Source: Brevibacterium sp. XM4083
Lineage (GTDB): Bacteria > Actinomycetota > Actinomycetes > Actinomycetales > Brevibacteriaceae
NCBI RefSeq assembly: GCF_006489205.2
Contig: NZ_VFYR02000002.1
Span: forward strand, 186,001-250,000
Length of the DNA: 64,000 nucleotides
Reading direction: 5' to 3'
Shown here: one piece after another, positions 17,909 through 27,051 of the stretch
How the letters are laid out: each line of letters begins with the position of its first letter
Numbering within the stretch: the stretch's first letter is position 1
Program-made: the position numbers and the translations under genes
Notes under the pieces: generated by a model
The model's database searches: none
What the model saw: the letters and a program-made list of their open reading frames with translations, nothing else
What the model was told of the DNA's origin: nothing

Positions 17909-19060
17909 ATGACCACTCTCTGGCCCCGTCTCGCCATCGGCCTCGCCGTCGGCGGTGCGCTCGTGCTCACCGGCTGCGAACCCAATGACTCAGGCGACGG
18001 CACGATCGCGGTGACGAGCACCGACGACTCGTGCGACGTCGCCGCCCAGGAGGCTCCGGCGGGCACTCTGAAGTTCTCCGTGACGAACGACGGATCGAAG
18101 GTCACGGAGTTCTACCTCCTCGGCGAGGACGGCCTGCGCATCATCGGCGAGGTCGAGAACATCGCGCCCGGACTCGAGCGCACCCTCACGGTCACCGCCC
18201 CGGAGGGCAAGTACTTCACGGCGTGCAAGCCGGGCATGGTCGGTGACGGGCTGCGCGGGGACTTCACGGTGACGAAGGGCACCGGGGGTCAGAGCGTGAG
18301 CGCCGAGGACTCGCAGCTCGCTAAGCAGGCGACGACGCAGTACGCGGCGTATGTGAAGGATCAGACGGAGCAGCTGCTCACCGGCACCGAGGAGTTCGCG
18401 AAGGCGTACAAGGACGGCGACGACGACAAGGCGCGGACTCTCTACGCCCAGGTGCGCACGAACTGGGAGCGCATCGAACCCGTCGCCGAATCCTTCGGCG
18501 ACCTCGACCCCAAGCTCGACCTGCGTGAGGCCGACCTCGAGGAGGGACAGGAGTGGACCGGTTGGCACCGCATCGAGAAGGACCTGTGGCCGCCCAAGGA
18601 CGGGTACACGGCACTGAGCGATGCAGACCGGACGAAGTACGCCGACCTCCTCGTCTCCGACACGCAGGTCCTCTATGACCGGACCCGGGACATCAGCTTC
18701 ACCCCCGACCAGCTCTCCAACGGGGCCAAGGAGCTCCTCGACGAGGTGGCCACCGGCAAGGTCACCGGTGAGGAGGAGACCTGGTCGCACACCGACCTGT
18801 GGGACTTCCAGGCCAACGTCGACGGCGCCCGGGTCGCGTACGAGAACCTCCAGCCGCTGCTGGCCACGCGCGACAAGGAGCTCGACGCGACGCTCAAGAC
18901 GCGCTTCGCCGACCTCCAGGCCCTCCTCGACGAGCACCGCAAGGGCGACGGGTTCGTCCTCTACACCGAACTGAGCGAGGACGAGGTCAAGACCCTGTCC
19001 GATTCCGTCAACGCGCTCTCCGAGCCGCTCTCCCAGCTCACCGACAAAGTGGTGGGCTGA
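17909..19060 (+). CDS. efeO: Iron uptake lipoprotein EfeO
   Basis: This 383-residue protein starts with a lipoprotein signal ending in the lipobox LTGC (Cys23). A cupredoxin-like domain follows (about 30-125), then the imelysin-like M75 domain with the HxxE metal motif at His220-Glu223. It is expected to sit on the outside of the membrane and pass iron to EfeU. An AAAGGA site precedes the ATG. Its stop overlaps the efeB start by one base. Confidence 0.94.
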   Translation: MTTLWPRLAIGLAVGGALVLTGCEPNDSGDGTIAVTSTDDSCDVAAQEAPAGTLKFSVTNDGSKVTEFYLLGEDGLRIIGEVENIAPGLERTLTVTAPEGKYFTACKPGMVGDGLRGDFTVTKGTGGQSVSAEDSQLAKQATTQYAAYVKDQTEQLLTGTEEFAKAYKDGDDDKARTLYAQVRTNWERIEPVAESFGDLDPKLDLREADLEEGQEWTGWHRIEKDLWPPKDGYTALSDADRTKYADLLVSDTQVLYDRTRDISFTPDQLSNGAKELLDEVATGKVTGEEETWSHTDLWDFQANVDGARVAYENLQPLLATRDKELDATLKTRFADLQALLDEHRKGDGFVLYTELSEDEVKTLSDSVNALSEPLSQLTDKVVG

Positions 19061-20310
19061 TGGCGGACCGGCCGGGTGTGTCGCGGAGGGCGATGTTCGG
19101 CATCGGGGCGGGTGCCGTCGCGGCCGGTGCCGCGGCCGGGTACTTCGCGCATGATCCGATCGCCGAGGCGGTCGGGGCCGATTCCGATGTCGTCGACTTC
19201 TACGGCGCGCACCAGGCCGGGATCGTCACCGAGGCCCAGGACCGCATGTGCTTCGCCGCGATCAACGTCCTCACCGACGACCGTGCGGAGCTCGTCGACC
19301 TCCTCAAGACGTGGACGGCAGCGGCGGCCAATCTCAGTCAGGGGCTGCCGGTCGTCGAGGGCGGCGTCGCCGACGGCTCTCGGTACGCCCCGCCCGAGGA
19401 CACGGGGGAGGCGCAGGGGCTGAGCGCCGGCCACCTCACGGTGACGATCGGGTTCGGCCGCAGCCTCTTCACCGATGCCGAGGGGAAGGACCGCTTCGGC
19501 ATCGGGGAGAGGCTGCCCGCCGGGCTCATCGACCTGCCGCACTTTCCCGGAGATCAGCTCGACGAGGCGCGCGTCGGCGGGGATCTGTGCATCCAAGCGT
19601 GCGCCGATGATCCGCAGGTCGCCGTCCATGCGGTGCGCAACCTCATCCGGATGGGCTTCGGCATCGTCTCGACGAAGTGGATGCAGCTGGGCTTCGGACG
19701 CACGGCGTCGACCTCACCGGCCCAGGAGACCCCGCGCAACCTCTTCGGGTTCAAGGACGGCACGGCGAACATCCGCTCCGACGAGGACACCGCGCTCAAC
19801 GAGCACGTGTGGGTCCGCGACGGCTCATGGCTCGACGGCGGCAGCTACCTCGTCGCCCGGCGCATCCGCATGCACATCGAGACATGGGATCGGGAGAGCC
19901 TCGACGGGCAGGAGCAGATCTTCGGCCGCACGAAGATGACCGGCGCGCCGCTGTCCGGCGGCGAGGAATTCACCGCGCCCGACTTCGCGATGGCCGGGGC
20001 CGGCAGTCAGCCGATCATCCCGGTGACCTCACACGTCCATCTCGCGCATCCGAAGCAGAACGGCGGGGTGCGGATCCTGCGCCGCGGCTACAACTACGCC
20101 GACGGCGCGGATGCGCGCGGCAACCTCGACGCGGGTCTGTTCTTCATCGCCTTCGTCGCCGACCCCGCCCGTGACTATGTGCCGATGCAGAACCGGCTCG
20201 CATCCCAGGATGCGCTGAGCGAATACCTGCTCCACACGGGGTCGGGGCTCTTCGCGATCCCGCCAGGAGTGAGCAGGGGCGGCTGGATCGGGGAAACGCT
20301 CTTCGGGTGA
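19060..20310 (+). CDS. efeB: Deferrochelatase/peroxidase EfeB (DyP type)
   Basis: This 416-residue protein starts with a twin-arginine signal (SRRAMFGIGAG, Arg9-Arg10), so it is exported folded with haem. The DyP signature GFKDGTANI, a likely haem-ligand His in SHVHLAHPKQNGG, and ILRRGYNY are present. EfeB family members oxidise or strip haem iron outside the membrane and work with EfeU and EfeO. The ATG overlaps the efeO stop. It converges with alkB. Confidence 0.94.
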   Translation: MADRPGVSRRAMFGIGAGAVAAGAAAGYFAHDPIAEAVGADSDVVDFYGAHQAGIVTEAQDRMCFAAINVLTDDRAELVDLLKTWTAAAANLSQGLPVVEGGVADGSRYAPPEDTGEAQGLSAGHLTVTIGFGRSLFTDAEGKDRFGIGERLPAGLIDLPHFPGDQLDEARVGGDLCIQACADDPQVAVHAVRNLIRMGFGIVSTKWMQLGFGRTASTSPAQETPRNLFGFKDGTANIRSDEDTALNEHVWVRDGSWLDGGSYLVARRIRMHIETWDRESLDGQEQIFGRTKMTGAPLSGGEEFTAPDFAMAGAGSQPIIPVTSHVHLAHPKQNGGVRILRRGYNYADGADARGNLDAGLFFIAFVADPARDYVPMQNRLASQDALSEYLLHTGSGLFAIPPGVSRGGWIGETLFG

Positions 20311-20316
20311 GCGCGT

Positions 20317-21039
20317 TCAGTCGCGGCCGGTCGTGCGCATCGTGATGTTGATCCTGCCGCCGCCGAAGTCGGTCAGCTGCGCCGAGTCCGGGGCGGTGTC
20401 CGGGTGGATCTTCGTCACCCCGTGGTAGGCGAAGCGGGCGGGACCACCGAAGACGAAGGCGTCGCCTGAGGCGAGCCGGATGTCCTCGTACGGCTTGTTC
20501 CGCGTCTCGGTGTTGCCGAATCGGAAGGTGCACGTGTCGCCGAGGGAGAGGGAGACAACCGGGGCCGGATCGTGTTCGTCTTTGTCCTGGTGCATTCCCA
20601 TCTTCGCCGCCTCGTCGTAGTAGTTGATGAGGGCGACGTCGGGGGAGTAGTGCGCGGGGTCGAACCCCCATGCCGCGGCCGCCCCGGCAGGGTGGTCGGG
20701 GTCGGCGTCGACCGCCTCGGTGGCGGTGGTGAGGATCTGGCGTCCGAGCCGTGTCATCCAGTCGGGGAACGGCGGGACGCGCTGCCGGTTGACGTCGACG
20801 GCTTCACGGTCGTAGCGGCCCGGCCGCCAGTGCCACCCGAGTCCGATCGTCGTCACGCTCATCGGGTGTCCCATGATCGTCGTCGAGTGCGGCGGGACCG
20901 GGCCGGAGCGCCACTGGGCGTACTGGCGGACGATCCATGCCTGCCCGGCATCGTCGAGGAAGCCGGGCAGCCACACGGCCCCGGGCGCGATCACCCGGGG
21001 GCCGCGGTCGAAGGCGTCGTCGGCGAAGAGGGCGGGCAC
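20317..21039 (-). CDS. alkB: AlkB-like Fe(II)/2-oxoglutarate dioxygenase
   Basis: This 240-residue protein has the AlkB active-site set: His150-Gln-Asp152 in GMHQDKDEHD, the second iron His206 in FAYHGVTK, and Arg229/Arg235 in RINITMRTTGR for 2-oxoglutarate and substrate. Family members remove methyl groups from alkylated DNA or RNA oxidatively. The GTG start lies 7 bases after the stop of the upstream reductase, so the two probably share an mRNA. The same window also has AlkA and Ogt repair genes 25 kb away. Confidence 0.88.
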   Translation of the reverse strand: MPALFADDAFDRGPRVIAPGAVWLPGFLDDAGQAWIVRQYAQWRSGPVPPHSTTIMGHPMSVTTIGLGWHWRPGRYDREAVDVNRQRVPPFPDWMTRLGRQILTTATEAVDADPDHPAGAAAAWGFDPAHYSPDVALINYYDEAAKMGMHQDKDEHDPAPVVSLSLGDTCTFRFGNTETRNKPYEDIRLASGDAFVFGGPARFAYHGVTKIHPDTAPDSAQLTDFGGGRINITMRTTGRD

Positions 21040-21046
21040 AGACGCC

Positions 21047-22255
21047 TCAGAGGTCGGCGAGCGGAACCGATTCGTCGGCGAGGCGGGAGGCGTCGACCTG
21101 CGTGCCGACGATCGTGCGCAGGTCGTCGTTGACGTCCCAGACGTTGACGTTCATTGCGGCGGTGACGGTGCCGTCCTTGGTCCAGAACGCGATGAACTCG
21201 CCGGAGTCCTTGTCGCCGCGGATGACGACGTCGTCGTCTCCTGAGCCGTGGCCGACGTACTCCATGCCGAGGTCGAACTGGTCGGTGTAGAAGTACGGTT
21301 CCCAGTCGTAGACCTTGCTGCCGCCGGTGAGCGTCGAGGCGGCGACATCGGCCTGGCGCACCGCGTTGTCCCAGTGCTCGACGCGGATCCGGGAGTCGAG
21401 CCGGGTGTTGAAGGCGTTGGCGATGTCGCCGATGGCGAGCACACTCGGTTCGCTCGAGCGCATCTTCTCATCGACGGGAACGCCGTTGTCGATGTCGAGG
21501 CCGGCCGCCTCGGCGAGTTCGATCGTCGGATCCGCGCCGATGCCGACGACGACGAGATCAGCGGGCAGGTCGCCCTTCGTCGTCTGCACGGTGTCGACGG
21601 AATCCTCGCCGGCGAAGCCCGTGGTGTCGGCGTCGGCGAGGAACTTCACGCCGTTCTTCGTCTGCAGATCCTCGAAGTACTGGCCCAGCTCGTCGCCGAG
21701 GACCTTCTTCAGCGGGGGAGCGTCGCGGAGGACGACGGTGACGTCGGAGCCGTGCGTGCGGGCGGCAGCGGCGACCTCGAGGCCGATCCAGCCGCCGCCG
21801 ATGATGACGACCTTCCTGCCCTCGCCGAACTGCGAGCGGATGGCCACGGCGTCACCGGCGGTGCGCAGGGTGTGCACGTTGGCGAGTTCCTGGCCGGGAA
21901 CCTCGAGGGTGCGCGGAGTCGAACCGGTGGAGAGGATCGCCTGAGCATAGGTGAGCTCCTCGCCGGAGGCCAAAGTGACCGTGTTGGCGGAGGTGTCGAG
22001 CTTCGTCACGGTGTCGCCGAAGAACGTCGTGACGTCATGGGCCGGGTACCACTCCGCGCCGCGCAGTGCGGAGTCCGCGGGGTCGGTGTCCTCGAGCATG
22101 ACCTTCTTCGACAGATCAGGACGGTAGTACGGCGGAAGGGGATCGGTGCCCACCAGGGCGATGGTGCCGGCGAAGCCGTCATTGCGCAGGGCCTCAACCA
22201 CCTGACCTCCGCCGATTCCTGCACCGATGACGACGATTCCGAATTCCTGGGCCAT
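21047..22255 (-). CDS. FAD/NAD(P)H-dependent ferredoxin reductase-like oxidoreductase
   Basis: This 402-residue protein has two Rossmann folds. The FAD site is VVIGAGIGGGQVVEAL near the N-terminus; the NAD(P)H site is VVIIGGGWIGLEVAAAA in the middle. A reductase C-terminal domain follows. This matches the ferredoxin/rubredoxin reductases that feed cytochrome P450 or Rieske oxygenases. The partner is not in the window. The ATG at 22255 is preferred over 22288 because AAGGAG precedes it at good spacing. It is upstream of alkB in a probable two-gene unit. Confidence 0.88.
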   Translation of the reverse strand: MAQEFGIVVIGAGIGGGQVVEALRNDGFAGTIALVGTDPLPPYYRPDLSKKVMLEDTDPADSALRGAEWYPAHDVTTFFGDTVTKLDTSANTVTLASGEELTYAQAILSTGSTPRTLEVPGQELANVHTLRTAGDAVAIRSQFGEGRKVVIIGGGWIGLEVAAAARTHGSDVTVVLRDAPPLKKVLGDELGQYFEDLQTKNGVKFLADADTTGFAGEDSVDTVQTTKGDLPADLVVVGIGADPTIELAEAAGLDIDNGVPVDEKMRSSEPSVLAIGDIANAFNTRLDSRIRVEHWDNAVRQADVAASTLTGGSKVYDWEPYFYTDQFDLGMEYVGHGSGDDDVVIRGDKDSGEFIAFWTKDGTVTAAMNVNVWDVNDDLRTIVGTQVDASRLADESVPLADL

Positions 22256-22328
22256 GCTCGCTCCTTGCTCTTTCGGGGTCCTTGTCACAGACTCTACTGT
22301 CGGAATCCCGAGTCAACCACTCCCGGTT

Positions 22329-22358
22329 TTGTGCTTCCTGGGTGCTCGGGTCTAGAGT
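22329..22358 (+). promoter_or_regulatory. Promoter of tRNA-Ala(CGC)
   Basis: TTGTGC (22329-22334) and TAGAGT (22353-22358) are separated by 18 bases, and the mature tRNA starts 13 bases after the -10 element. Confidence 0.55.
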
Positions 22359-22370
22359 AGTGCGGTGTCA

Positions 22371-22443
22371 GGGGCTATAGCTCAGTTGGTAGAGCGCTTC
22401 GTTCGCAATGAAGAGGTCAGGGGTTCAATTCCCCTTAGCTCCA
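22371..22443 (+). tRNA. tRNA-Ala, anticodon CGC
   Basis: A full cloverleaf can be drawn. The acceptor stem GGGGCTA/TAGCTCC contains the G3-U70 pair that identifies alanine tRNAs, followed by a D arm, anticodon loop TTCGCAA with CGC at 22404-22406, T arm GGGGTTCAATTCCCC, and discriminator A. The CCA end is not encoded. It reads GCG codons, which are abundant in this GC-rich sequence. Confidence 0.97.
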
Positions 22444-22450
22444 CCCTGAA

Positions 22451-22497
22451 AGCGGGGGTCGGGGTACACGAGCGTGTACCCCATGTGTACCCCCGCT
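22451..22497 (+). repeat. Nested inverted repeats just after tRNA-Ala(CGC)
   Basis: An outer pair AGCGGGGGT (22451-22459)/ACCCCCGCT (22489-22497) encloses an inner 10-bp palindrome GGGGTACACG (22461-22470)/CGTGTACCCC (22473-22482). GTGTACCCC also occurs twice in direct orientation (22474 and 22485). It may be the tRNA terminator. Its position 8 bases after a tRNA 3' end would also fit a recombinase attachment region. Confidence 0.6.
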
Positions 22498-22811
22498 AGC
22501 GATCCAACTTCCTCACCGGATGTCTCACATCATCGTTTCGGTCGACGCGGTCATAGCAGTTGCGCAGGACCTAGGAGCCGACCACACCTCCAGCGAATTT
22601 CTCGCTCCGCCGAATCCGCATTCACGCTTTCATGATCGCAACATGACGGATTGCGAGGCCGTACCTGGCTGAGCGTGCGTCCCCACGGTCCGCACCTGGC
22701 GGCCTGAGTTGTGTGCGGTGTTGTCGTTGAAGACCAAACGATGCGGCAAAGCTGCTCCGAATATCCCCCGGAGCCAATCGAACCTTCAGCAGCCCCCAGC
22801 GCGAGCGTCGT
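22498..22811. other. Gene-poor gap of about 310 bases
   Basis: No convincing gene was found. A 50-codon frame from 22520 to 22672 (starting MSHIIVSVDAVIAV) has no ribosome binding site and no recognisable features. No duplicated tRNA end and no integrase remnant were recognised. Confidence 0.5.
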
Positions 22812-23489
22812 TCAGTGGTGAACCGGCCTCAACCGACGTCTCTTCACATCGCCCTGTCGACCGCGACCGACGAGAACGGCGACACCGACCGCGGCTGTCC
22901 AGACGGTGAGCGTGTCGAAGGAGAGACGTTCGGCGACGCCGAAGCTCAGGCCCGGCAGCGCCGCGCCGTCGAGGGCGAGAAGGAAAGCTGCGAATCCGAG
23001 AATCGAGACAGCGACGGCGGCAATCGTCAGCCACCTGAAGACACTGCGCCCGGCAGCAACGGCAAGCAGGAGCATCGCCGCCCACTGGACGAGAGCCTGA
23101 GCTGCCGCGGCACCGTCATGCAGGGCCGGCAGTCGATCCCACGGCGCGAAGCCCACCGCGACGACACACACTCCGACGACGGCCATGAGAATCGTCGCCA
23201 CACGTCCAGTCCGACTGCTCCAGCAGCCGTGCAGCAGCACCGCTCCGAGGGCCGTGAGCACACCGGAGGCGATCATGCCCGCATTGAACCCGACGTGCCA
23301 CGGTGAGCAGACCTCGCGGACGACGCCGCCCTCGGTGAAGGGGCCGCAGACCGTGACACCGAGGTCGCTGATCGCATTTCGCGTCACCGAGTACCCGTCC
23401 GGCCACTGCAGTGCCACGATGAGCTGGACGGGCAGCAGCAGTGCACTGGCCACCCAGAGAGCTGCCCCGATTCTCCAACGCTGCCTCAT
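22812..23489 (-). CDS. DUF998-type multi-span membrane protein
   Basis: This 225-residue protein has six hydrophobic helices and the family-like stretch GYSVTRNAISDLGVT after the first helix, which is typical of DUF998 proteins. Two cysteines lie in the following loop (VCGPF, EVCSPWH). The C-terminus is short and basic. Function is unknown. The ATG at 23489 is chosen because GAGGGCGAGGG precedes it; earlier ATGs at 23507 and 23546 lack a site. It stands alone. Confidence 0.72.
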   Translation of the reverse strand: MRQRWRIGAALWVASALLLPVQLIVALQWPDGYSVTRNAISDLGVTVCGPFTEGGVVREVCSPWHVGFNAGMIASGVLTALGAVLLHGCWSSRTGRVATILMAVVGVCVVAVGFAPWDRLPALHDGAAAAQALVQWAAMLLLAVAAGRSVFRWLTIAAVAVSILGFAAFLLALDGAALPGLSFGVAERLSFDTLTVWTAAVGVAVLVGRGRQGDVKRRRLRPVHH

Positions 23490-23611
23490 GTCCCTCGCCC
23501 TCCTCATCGAACGCGATTGCCTTCGACTGCGCTGGGGACGCGGCAACCGGAGACGCGGTCTGCGTCCATCGTAGGGCGATCAGAGGTGATGCGAGGCGAT
23601 CGGCGGGAAAG

Positions 23612-24526
23612 TCATGACCCCGCCACGCGCATGCCCTGCCCATCTCCGGGGGCGAGCACGATGTCGAAGCGCGTCTCGGCCCACCCTCTGCCACCGTCGT
23701 CATGTCCGTCCGGTGACGGGGTGCCGGGCTCATGATGGGAGAAGTCCATGATGAGCGACTCCTTGACCCCGAAGACGCTGTCACCGATCTCCAGCTGCTC
23801 ATCACCGCGGACGAAGATGTGCGTGACCAGCGTCCGGAATCCCGGTGCCGTGACCATGAAGTGCAGGTGGCTCGCGCGCATCGGCGAGCGTCCGGTCGCT
23901 GCGAGCATCGCCCCGACGGGTCCGTCATCGGGGATCGGGTACGGCGTGGGAAACAGCCCCCAGAACCGGTAGGTGCCGGAATCGTCGGAGAACAGATGCG
24001 CTCGGGCAGCCATCCTCTCGTCGTCGTACTGGACGTCGTAGAAGCCGTCCTCATCGGCCTCCCACACCTCGATGCGCGCCCCGGGGATCGGGTTGCCCTC
24101 AGTGTCCGTGACCGACCCCTCAACGAGGCAGGGTTCGCCGAGCGCCCCGAACGCCATGTCCCCTCCGTGGGCGATCTCCGGGGCATCGTCGACGAAGAAC
24201 GGTCCGAAGACCGTCGCCTCGGTGGCATTCGCATGCTCGGGATTGTTCATGCCCACAACCTGCATCGACGCCCCGAGCGTGTCCGAGAGGAGCACGAACT
24301 CCTGCCTCGTCTCGGTCGTGATGTGCCCGGCATCGGTGAGGAAGCGGATGCCGGCGTTCCATTCCGCCTCGGTGAGGCGCACTTCCCGGAGGAAGGCGTG
24401 CAGATGTCGGGTGAGGGCCTCCATGACGGATTTCAGGCGGGCGTCGTCGGTGCCGGCGAACGACGCGATGACCTCATCGACGAGTCCCTGTTCGCGCGCC
24501 GACTGCTCGGGGGAGATGTCGCTCAT
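23612..24526 (-). CDS. Intradiol ring-cleavage dioxygenase, probably hydroxyquinol 1,2-dioxygenase
   Basis: This 304-residue protein has an N-terminal helical linker domain (about 20-100), then the beta-sandwich core. Likely non-haem Fe(III) ligands are Tyr in DGFYDVQ, Tyr in TYRFWG or [10 protein letters not shown], and the two His in [11 protein letters not shown]. It should open the ring of hydroxyquinol (or catechol) between the hydroxyls. It overlaps the upstream flavin monooxygenase by 4 bases, so the two form one pathway: hydroxylation, then ring opening to maleylacetate. No maleylacetate reductase gene follows. Catechol 1,2-dioxygenase is the alternative. Confidence 0.87.
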   Translation of the reverse strand: MSDISPEQSAREQGLVDEVIASFAGTDDARLKSVMEALTRHLHAFLREVRLTEAEWNAGIRFLTDAGHITTETRQEFVLLSDTLGASMQVVGMNNPEHANATEATVFGPFFVDDAPEIAHGGDMAFGALGEPCLVEGSVTDTEGNPIPGARIEVWEADEDGFYDVQYDDERMAARAHLFSDDSGTYRFWGLFPTPYPIPDDGPVGAMLAATGRSPMRASHLHFMVTAPGFRTLVTHIFVRGDEQLEIGDSVFGVKESLIMDFSHHEPGTPSPDGHDDGGRGWAETRFDIVLAPGDGQGMRVAGS

Positions 24527-26139
24527 GCTGCTGCCCGCACGATCATGCCCGAGAGGATCGTATCGAGGCGCGTGGTGAGTTCGGCGGCATCACCGGCGAC
24601 GAAGGCGACGTAGAAGTCCGGTCGCATGAGGAGATGGAGGGCACCGTGCTCACTCATCCACGTCGAGTACGTGCCGTCGAGATCGATGACCTCGGCACCG
24701 CTGTCGGGACCGCCGACCGTCAGCTGCCGACCCCCGACCCGCTCGAGGTCGGCGGCCAGGCCCGGATCGAGGTCACCGGCCGCCTCGGGAATCGAGAGGA
24801 GGAACCAGCCGTGGCCGACGGCATCGTCGAAGCGGCCGGTCCGCCCCTGATGGGCGACTCGGCCCTGGATTCCCGTCTTGCCCGCGGTGCCGTCCTCGGC
24901 GACCCAGGTGCCGGGGCCGAGGATCGTCTCATGCGCCGGCAGCGGGCCGACCTTCGACTGCTCGGCGTGTTCGGCGAGCATGCGCGCGTCCCGGGCGGCC
25001 GCCTCGGCGGGATCGGTGATGCAGATGATCTTGCCGAGATCGACGGAGAACTCGATGTACCACTTCGCCTGATCGCGCCGCTCGTCGGACCAGGCGTCGA
25101 GGAGGTTCCCGTCGGCGAGACCCTGCAGCACGAGATCGAGGCGCCACGCGAGATTGACGACATCACGCAGCCCCGCGCACATGCCCTCACCGGCGAACGG
25201 CGGCATGAGATGGGCGGCATCGCCGACGAGCATCGTCCGCCCGTGATGCCACTTCTCGAGGTACTTCGCCTCGAACCGGGGGAGAGCCAGGCGCTCGAGC
25301 GAGGCGTTGTCGGGACGGATGTCCCACGGCTCGAGCAGCTTCCACGCCGCCTGCGGGGTGAGCATCTCCTGGAGATCGTCGTCGGGCAGCATCATGAACT
25401 CCCACCGGCGCCTGCCCGGCCCACCCGGCACGACCGTCGTCGGCCGCACGGGATCGCAGACCTGGAAGTGGTGAGTCCTGTACGAGGGCATGACCTCGGG
25501 CTTCGTGTCGACGATGAGCCAGTGGAAGAGGAAGCCGAGATCCGTCATCTCCGCCCCGACCGACTCCCGGAGGAACGAATTCGCCCCATCCGCCCCGATC
25601 GCATACCGCGCCCGGATCCGACCGGACTCCCCGCCCTCGGCGTATTCGACGGTGCGCAGACCGGGGACTGTCTCCCGGAAGTCGAGGGTGACGCCGTCCT
25701 CGTCCTGGGCGAAGGCGACGGTGTCGCGTCCGAAATGGAGGGTGACGTTGGGCAGGGTCTGGGCGATGACGCGCAGCCGGTCCTCGAGTTCGGGCTGGCT
25801 GAACCAGTACCGCTTGCGGAACCCGTTGTCCTCCTTGCCCAACCAGTCGATCTCCATGAGGATCTCGCCGTCCCCGTTGAGCCAGTAGTAGTGGTCGTCG
25901 TGGAAGTCGATCGCCGGGTCGTTGTCGGGATCGATCCCGATCATCGCGAGCACGCGGGCGATCTCATGATCGAACGTCACCGCACGCGGGCGTCCGTACT
26001 GCGTGTGCCACCGGTCAAGGGCGTGAACGCGGTAGCCCTGGCGGCCGAGGAGGATCGTGGCGAGGAGGCCGACGGGGCCGAGGCCGTTGATGACGACGTC
26101 GGCGGTGTGTTCGACGGTGGGTGCGGATGCGGGGGTCAT
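24523..26139 (-). CDS. FAD-dependent aromatic monooxygenase (RolH/MhpA-like)
   Basis: This 538-residue protein is a class A flavoprotein hydroxylase. It has the GxGxxG FAD motif in [19 protein letters not shown], the middle FAD/NADPH motif [14 protein letters not shown], and [22 protein letters not shown] thioredoxin-like C-terminal domain follows. Such enzymes add a hydroxyl to phenols such as resorcinol, 3-hydroxyphenylpropionate or 3-hydroxybenzoate. Its pairing with a hydroxyquinol-type dioxygenase and a divergent TetR gene resembles the resorcinol genes of Corynebacterium. The ATG is preceded by TAGGAG. Substrate is inferred. Confidence 0.85.
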   Translation of the reverse strand: MTPASAPTVEHTADVVINGLGPVGLLATILLGRQGYRVHALDRWHTQYGRPRAVTFDHEIARVLAMIGIDPDNDPAIDFHDDHYYWLNGDGEILMEIDWLGKEDNGFRKRYWFSQPELEDRLRVIAQTLPNVTLHFGRDTVAFAQDEDGVTLDFRETVPGLRTVEYAEGGESGRIRARYAIGADGANSFLRESVGAEMTDLGFLFHWLIVDTKPEVMPSYRTHHFQVCDPVRPTTVVPGGPGRRRWEFMMLPDDDLQEMLTPQAAWKLLEPWDIRPDNASLERLALPRFEAKYLEKWHHGRTMLVGDAAHLMPPFAGEGMCAGLRDVVNLAWRLDLVLQGLADGNLLDAWSDERRDQAKWYIEFSVDLGKIICITDPAEAAARDARMLAEHAEQSKVGPLPAHETILGPGTWVAEDGTAGKTGIQGRVAHQGRTGRFDDAVGHGWFLLSIPEAAGDLDPGLAADLERVGGRQLTVGGPDSGAEVIDLDGTYSTWMSEHGALHLLMRPDFYVAFVAGDAAELTTRLDTILSGMIVRAAA

Positions 26140-26153
26140 GTCTCACTCCTATG

Positions 26154-26185
26154 TGAACATATGTTCATCGTTGAACTTATGTTCA
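26154..26185 (+). promoter_or_regulatory. Twin palindromic operators before the aromatic monooxygenase
   Basis: TGAACATATGTTCA (26154-26167) is a perfect 14-bp palindrome. TGAACTTATGTTCA (26172-26185) is the same site with one mismatch, 18 bases further on. They start 15 bases upstream of the monooxygenase ATG and lie in the gap shared with the divergent tetR gene. They are the obvious candidate binding sites for that regulator. Confidence 0.75.
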
Positions 26186-26337
26186 TTATGGGGATGAGTT
26201 GAGGGGCCGTCAAGGGTTTGTGCTCGGATTCCGCCTGGGAGTTCTCCTCGCGCGCCGAGGCTGTCGCCCGTTCCCGTCTCCTCCGACCTCGCGCGCCTGC
26301 TGGCCGAGGCATGGCCTGAGCAGGCACAATCGTGTCC

Positions 26338-27003
26338 ATGGCAGAATCTCCTGACCGGCGAGCCCGCAAGGCCGAGGCAACTCGTCGTCGCATCCTCGAC
26401 GCCGCGCGCGACGTCATCGCCACCGGCGGACCGGAGGCGCTGACGATTCGGGCTGTGTCGAGCGGCGCCGACATCGCCGTCGGGACGTTCTACAACTACT
26501 TCACCTCCGTCGAGCAGCTCACCGATGAGGTCGTCTTCGATCTCGTCGAGACCTTCGGCCAGCGTCTTGATGCGCTGACCGGGGGCTTCGACGATGCCGC
26601 CGAGGTCTACGCGGTGTCTCTGCGGCACCTGGCGACGACGGCAATCTCCGATCCGGTGTGGGGGTGGCTGCTCGTCCGGCTCGGTCTCGCCCACGCGGGT
26701 CTGCTCGACGTGCTGGGTCCGCGTGCCAATCGCGACATCCAGAAGGGCGTCGACAGCGGTCGCTTCGACATCGACGACGTCGCCCTGGCCGGGGCGATGA
26801 CCTTCGGGGCGCTGCTCTCGGCGATGCGCCTGCGTCTTGAACGCGGGGGATCCGATGAAGTCGTCGCCACCTACACCCAGTACCTGCTGCGGATGGTGGG
26901 GATCTCACGTGAGGAGGCGCGCGATCTCGCCCGGCGACCGCTGCCGCCTCTGCCGCCGCTCGAGGCATCCGACGGAACCGGGAGTCCAGCCGCACCTGAG
27001 TGA
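26338..27003 (+). CDS. TetR family regulator of the aromatic catabolic pair
   Basis: This protein of about 221 residues has an N-terminal TetR helix-turn-helix (RRRILDAARDVIATGGPEALTIRAV, then GTFYNYFTSVEQLTDEV) and a helical ligand domain. The proline-rich C-terminus (RPLPPLPPLE) is unusual. It is divergent from the monooxygenase-dioxygenase pair with twin palindromes between, so it is probably their repressor, released by an aromatic ligand. The ATG at 26338 has CACAAT ending 7 bases before it, fitting a leaderless start. GTG at 26332, with AGCAGG 7 bases before it, is the alternative. Confidence 0.85.
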   Translation: MAESPDRRARKAEATRRRILDAARDVIATGGPEALTIRAVSSGADIAVGTFYNYFTSVEQLTDEVVFDLVETFGQRLDALTGGFDDAAEVYAVSLRHLATTAISDPVWGWLLVRLGLAHAGLLDVLGPRANRDIQKGVDSGRFDIDDVALAGAMTFGALLSAMRLRLERGGSDEVVATYTQYLLRMVGISREEARDLARRPLPPLPPLEASDGTGSPAAPE

Positions 27004-27051
27004 CCGGGCGCGGCACTCAAGCAGTGCGGGCCGGCTCCCGTGGCGACCGTT

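Noticed and set aside
22520..22672. 50-codon plus-strand ORF after the tRNA-Ala repeats (MSHIIVSVDAVIAV...)
   Set aside because: No ribosome binding site, no recognisable domain, and the surrounding gap shows no coding-like third-position bias. Kept only as a note in the gap entry.
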